A stretch of DNA of 32,500 bases from NCBI GenBank assembly GCA_964020155.1, contig OZ026568.1:3220320-3252819 (forward strand), written 5' to 3'. Below, one piece after another: positions 32,454 to 32,500 of this stretch. Made by a program: the position numbers and the translations under genes. How positions within the stretch are numbered: the stretch's first letter is position 1; every line of letters starts with the position of its first letter. The notes under the pieces are model-generated. The model did no database searches, was not told where the DNA came from, and worked only from the letters and a program-made list of their open reading frames with translations. Origin of the DNA: Chondrilla cf. caribensis. Taxonomy: Eukaryota; Porifera; Demospongiae; Chondrillida; Chondrillidae.

Positions 32454-32500
32454 CTAAACAGAAAATTAGAGGCAGTGGAATAATCTTCCAGATTGACCAC

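Overview
This is animal nuclear DNA. The genes have many short GT-AG introns, short intergenic distances, TA-flanked inverted-repeat elements and about eighteen (CA)n/(GT)n microsatellites. The gene set (PDCD11/RRP5, DAPIT, MAK16, two prominins) fits a metazoan. Compact introns and head-to-head gene pairs suggest a marine invertebrate, possibly a sponge; that last step is inference and I cannot prove the phylum.

Layout: (1) 145-7869, minus strand: the N-terminal half of RRP5/PDCD11, a multi-S1-domain rRNA-processing factor, in 17 reconstructed exons, continuing past the left edge. (2) 8016-9503, plus: a four-exon gene for a 378-residue protein I do not recognise, divergent from RRP5 with a gap of about 150 bp. 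(3) 10096-10351, minus: a two-exon DAPIT (ATP synthase membrane subunit). (4) 10482-13812, plus: an eight-exon MAK16, divergent from DAPIT with a 130 bp gap. (5) 14133-26061, minus: a nearly complete prominin (CD133 family) gene of about 23 exons. (6) 27362-32453, minus: the 3' half of a second prominin gene lying tandemly upstream of the first, with the same intron phases; its 5' half is past the right edge.

RRP5 and MAK16 both act in nucleolar ribosome assembly. Each sits at a short divergent promoter that contains a CACGTG E-box. The two prominins are tandem duplicates. Most of their exons have diverged, but one roughly 155 bp tract across an exon/intron boundary is almost identical, which suggests recent gene conversion.

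The rest is introns and spacers full of repeats: dinucleotide arrays, 17-40 bp minisatellites, at least two older dispersed repeat families, and three MITE-like elements (26213-26323, 28080-28616, 29267-29897), each with terminal inverted repeats and flanking TA. Most long open frames in the window are (CA)n/(GT)n translations and are not genes. No tRNA, rRNA or CRISPR was seen.
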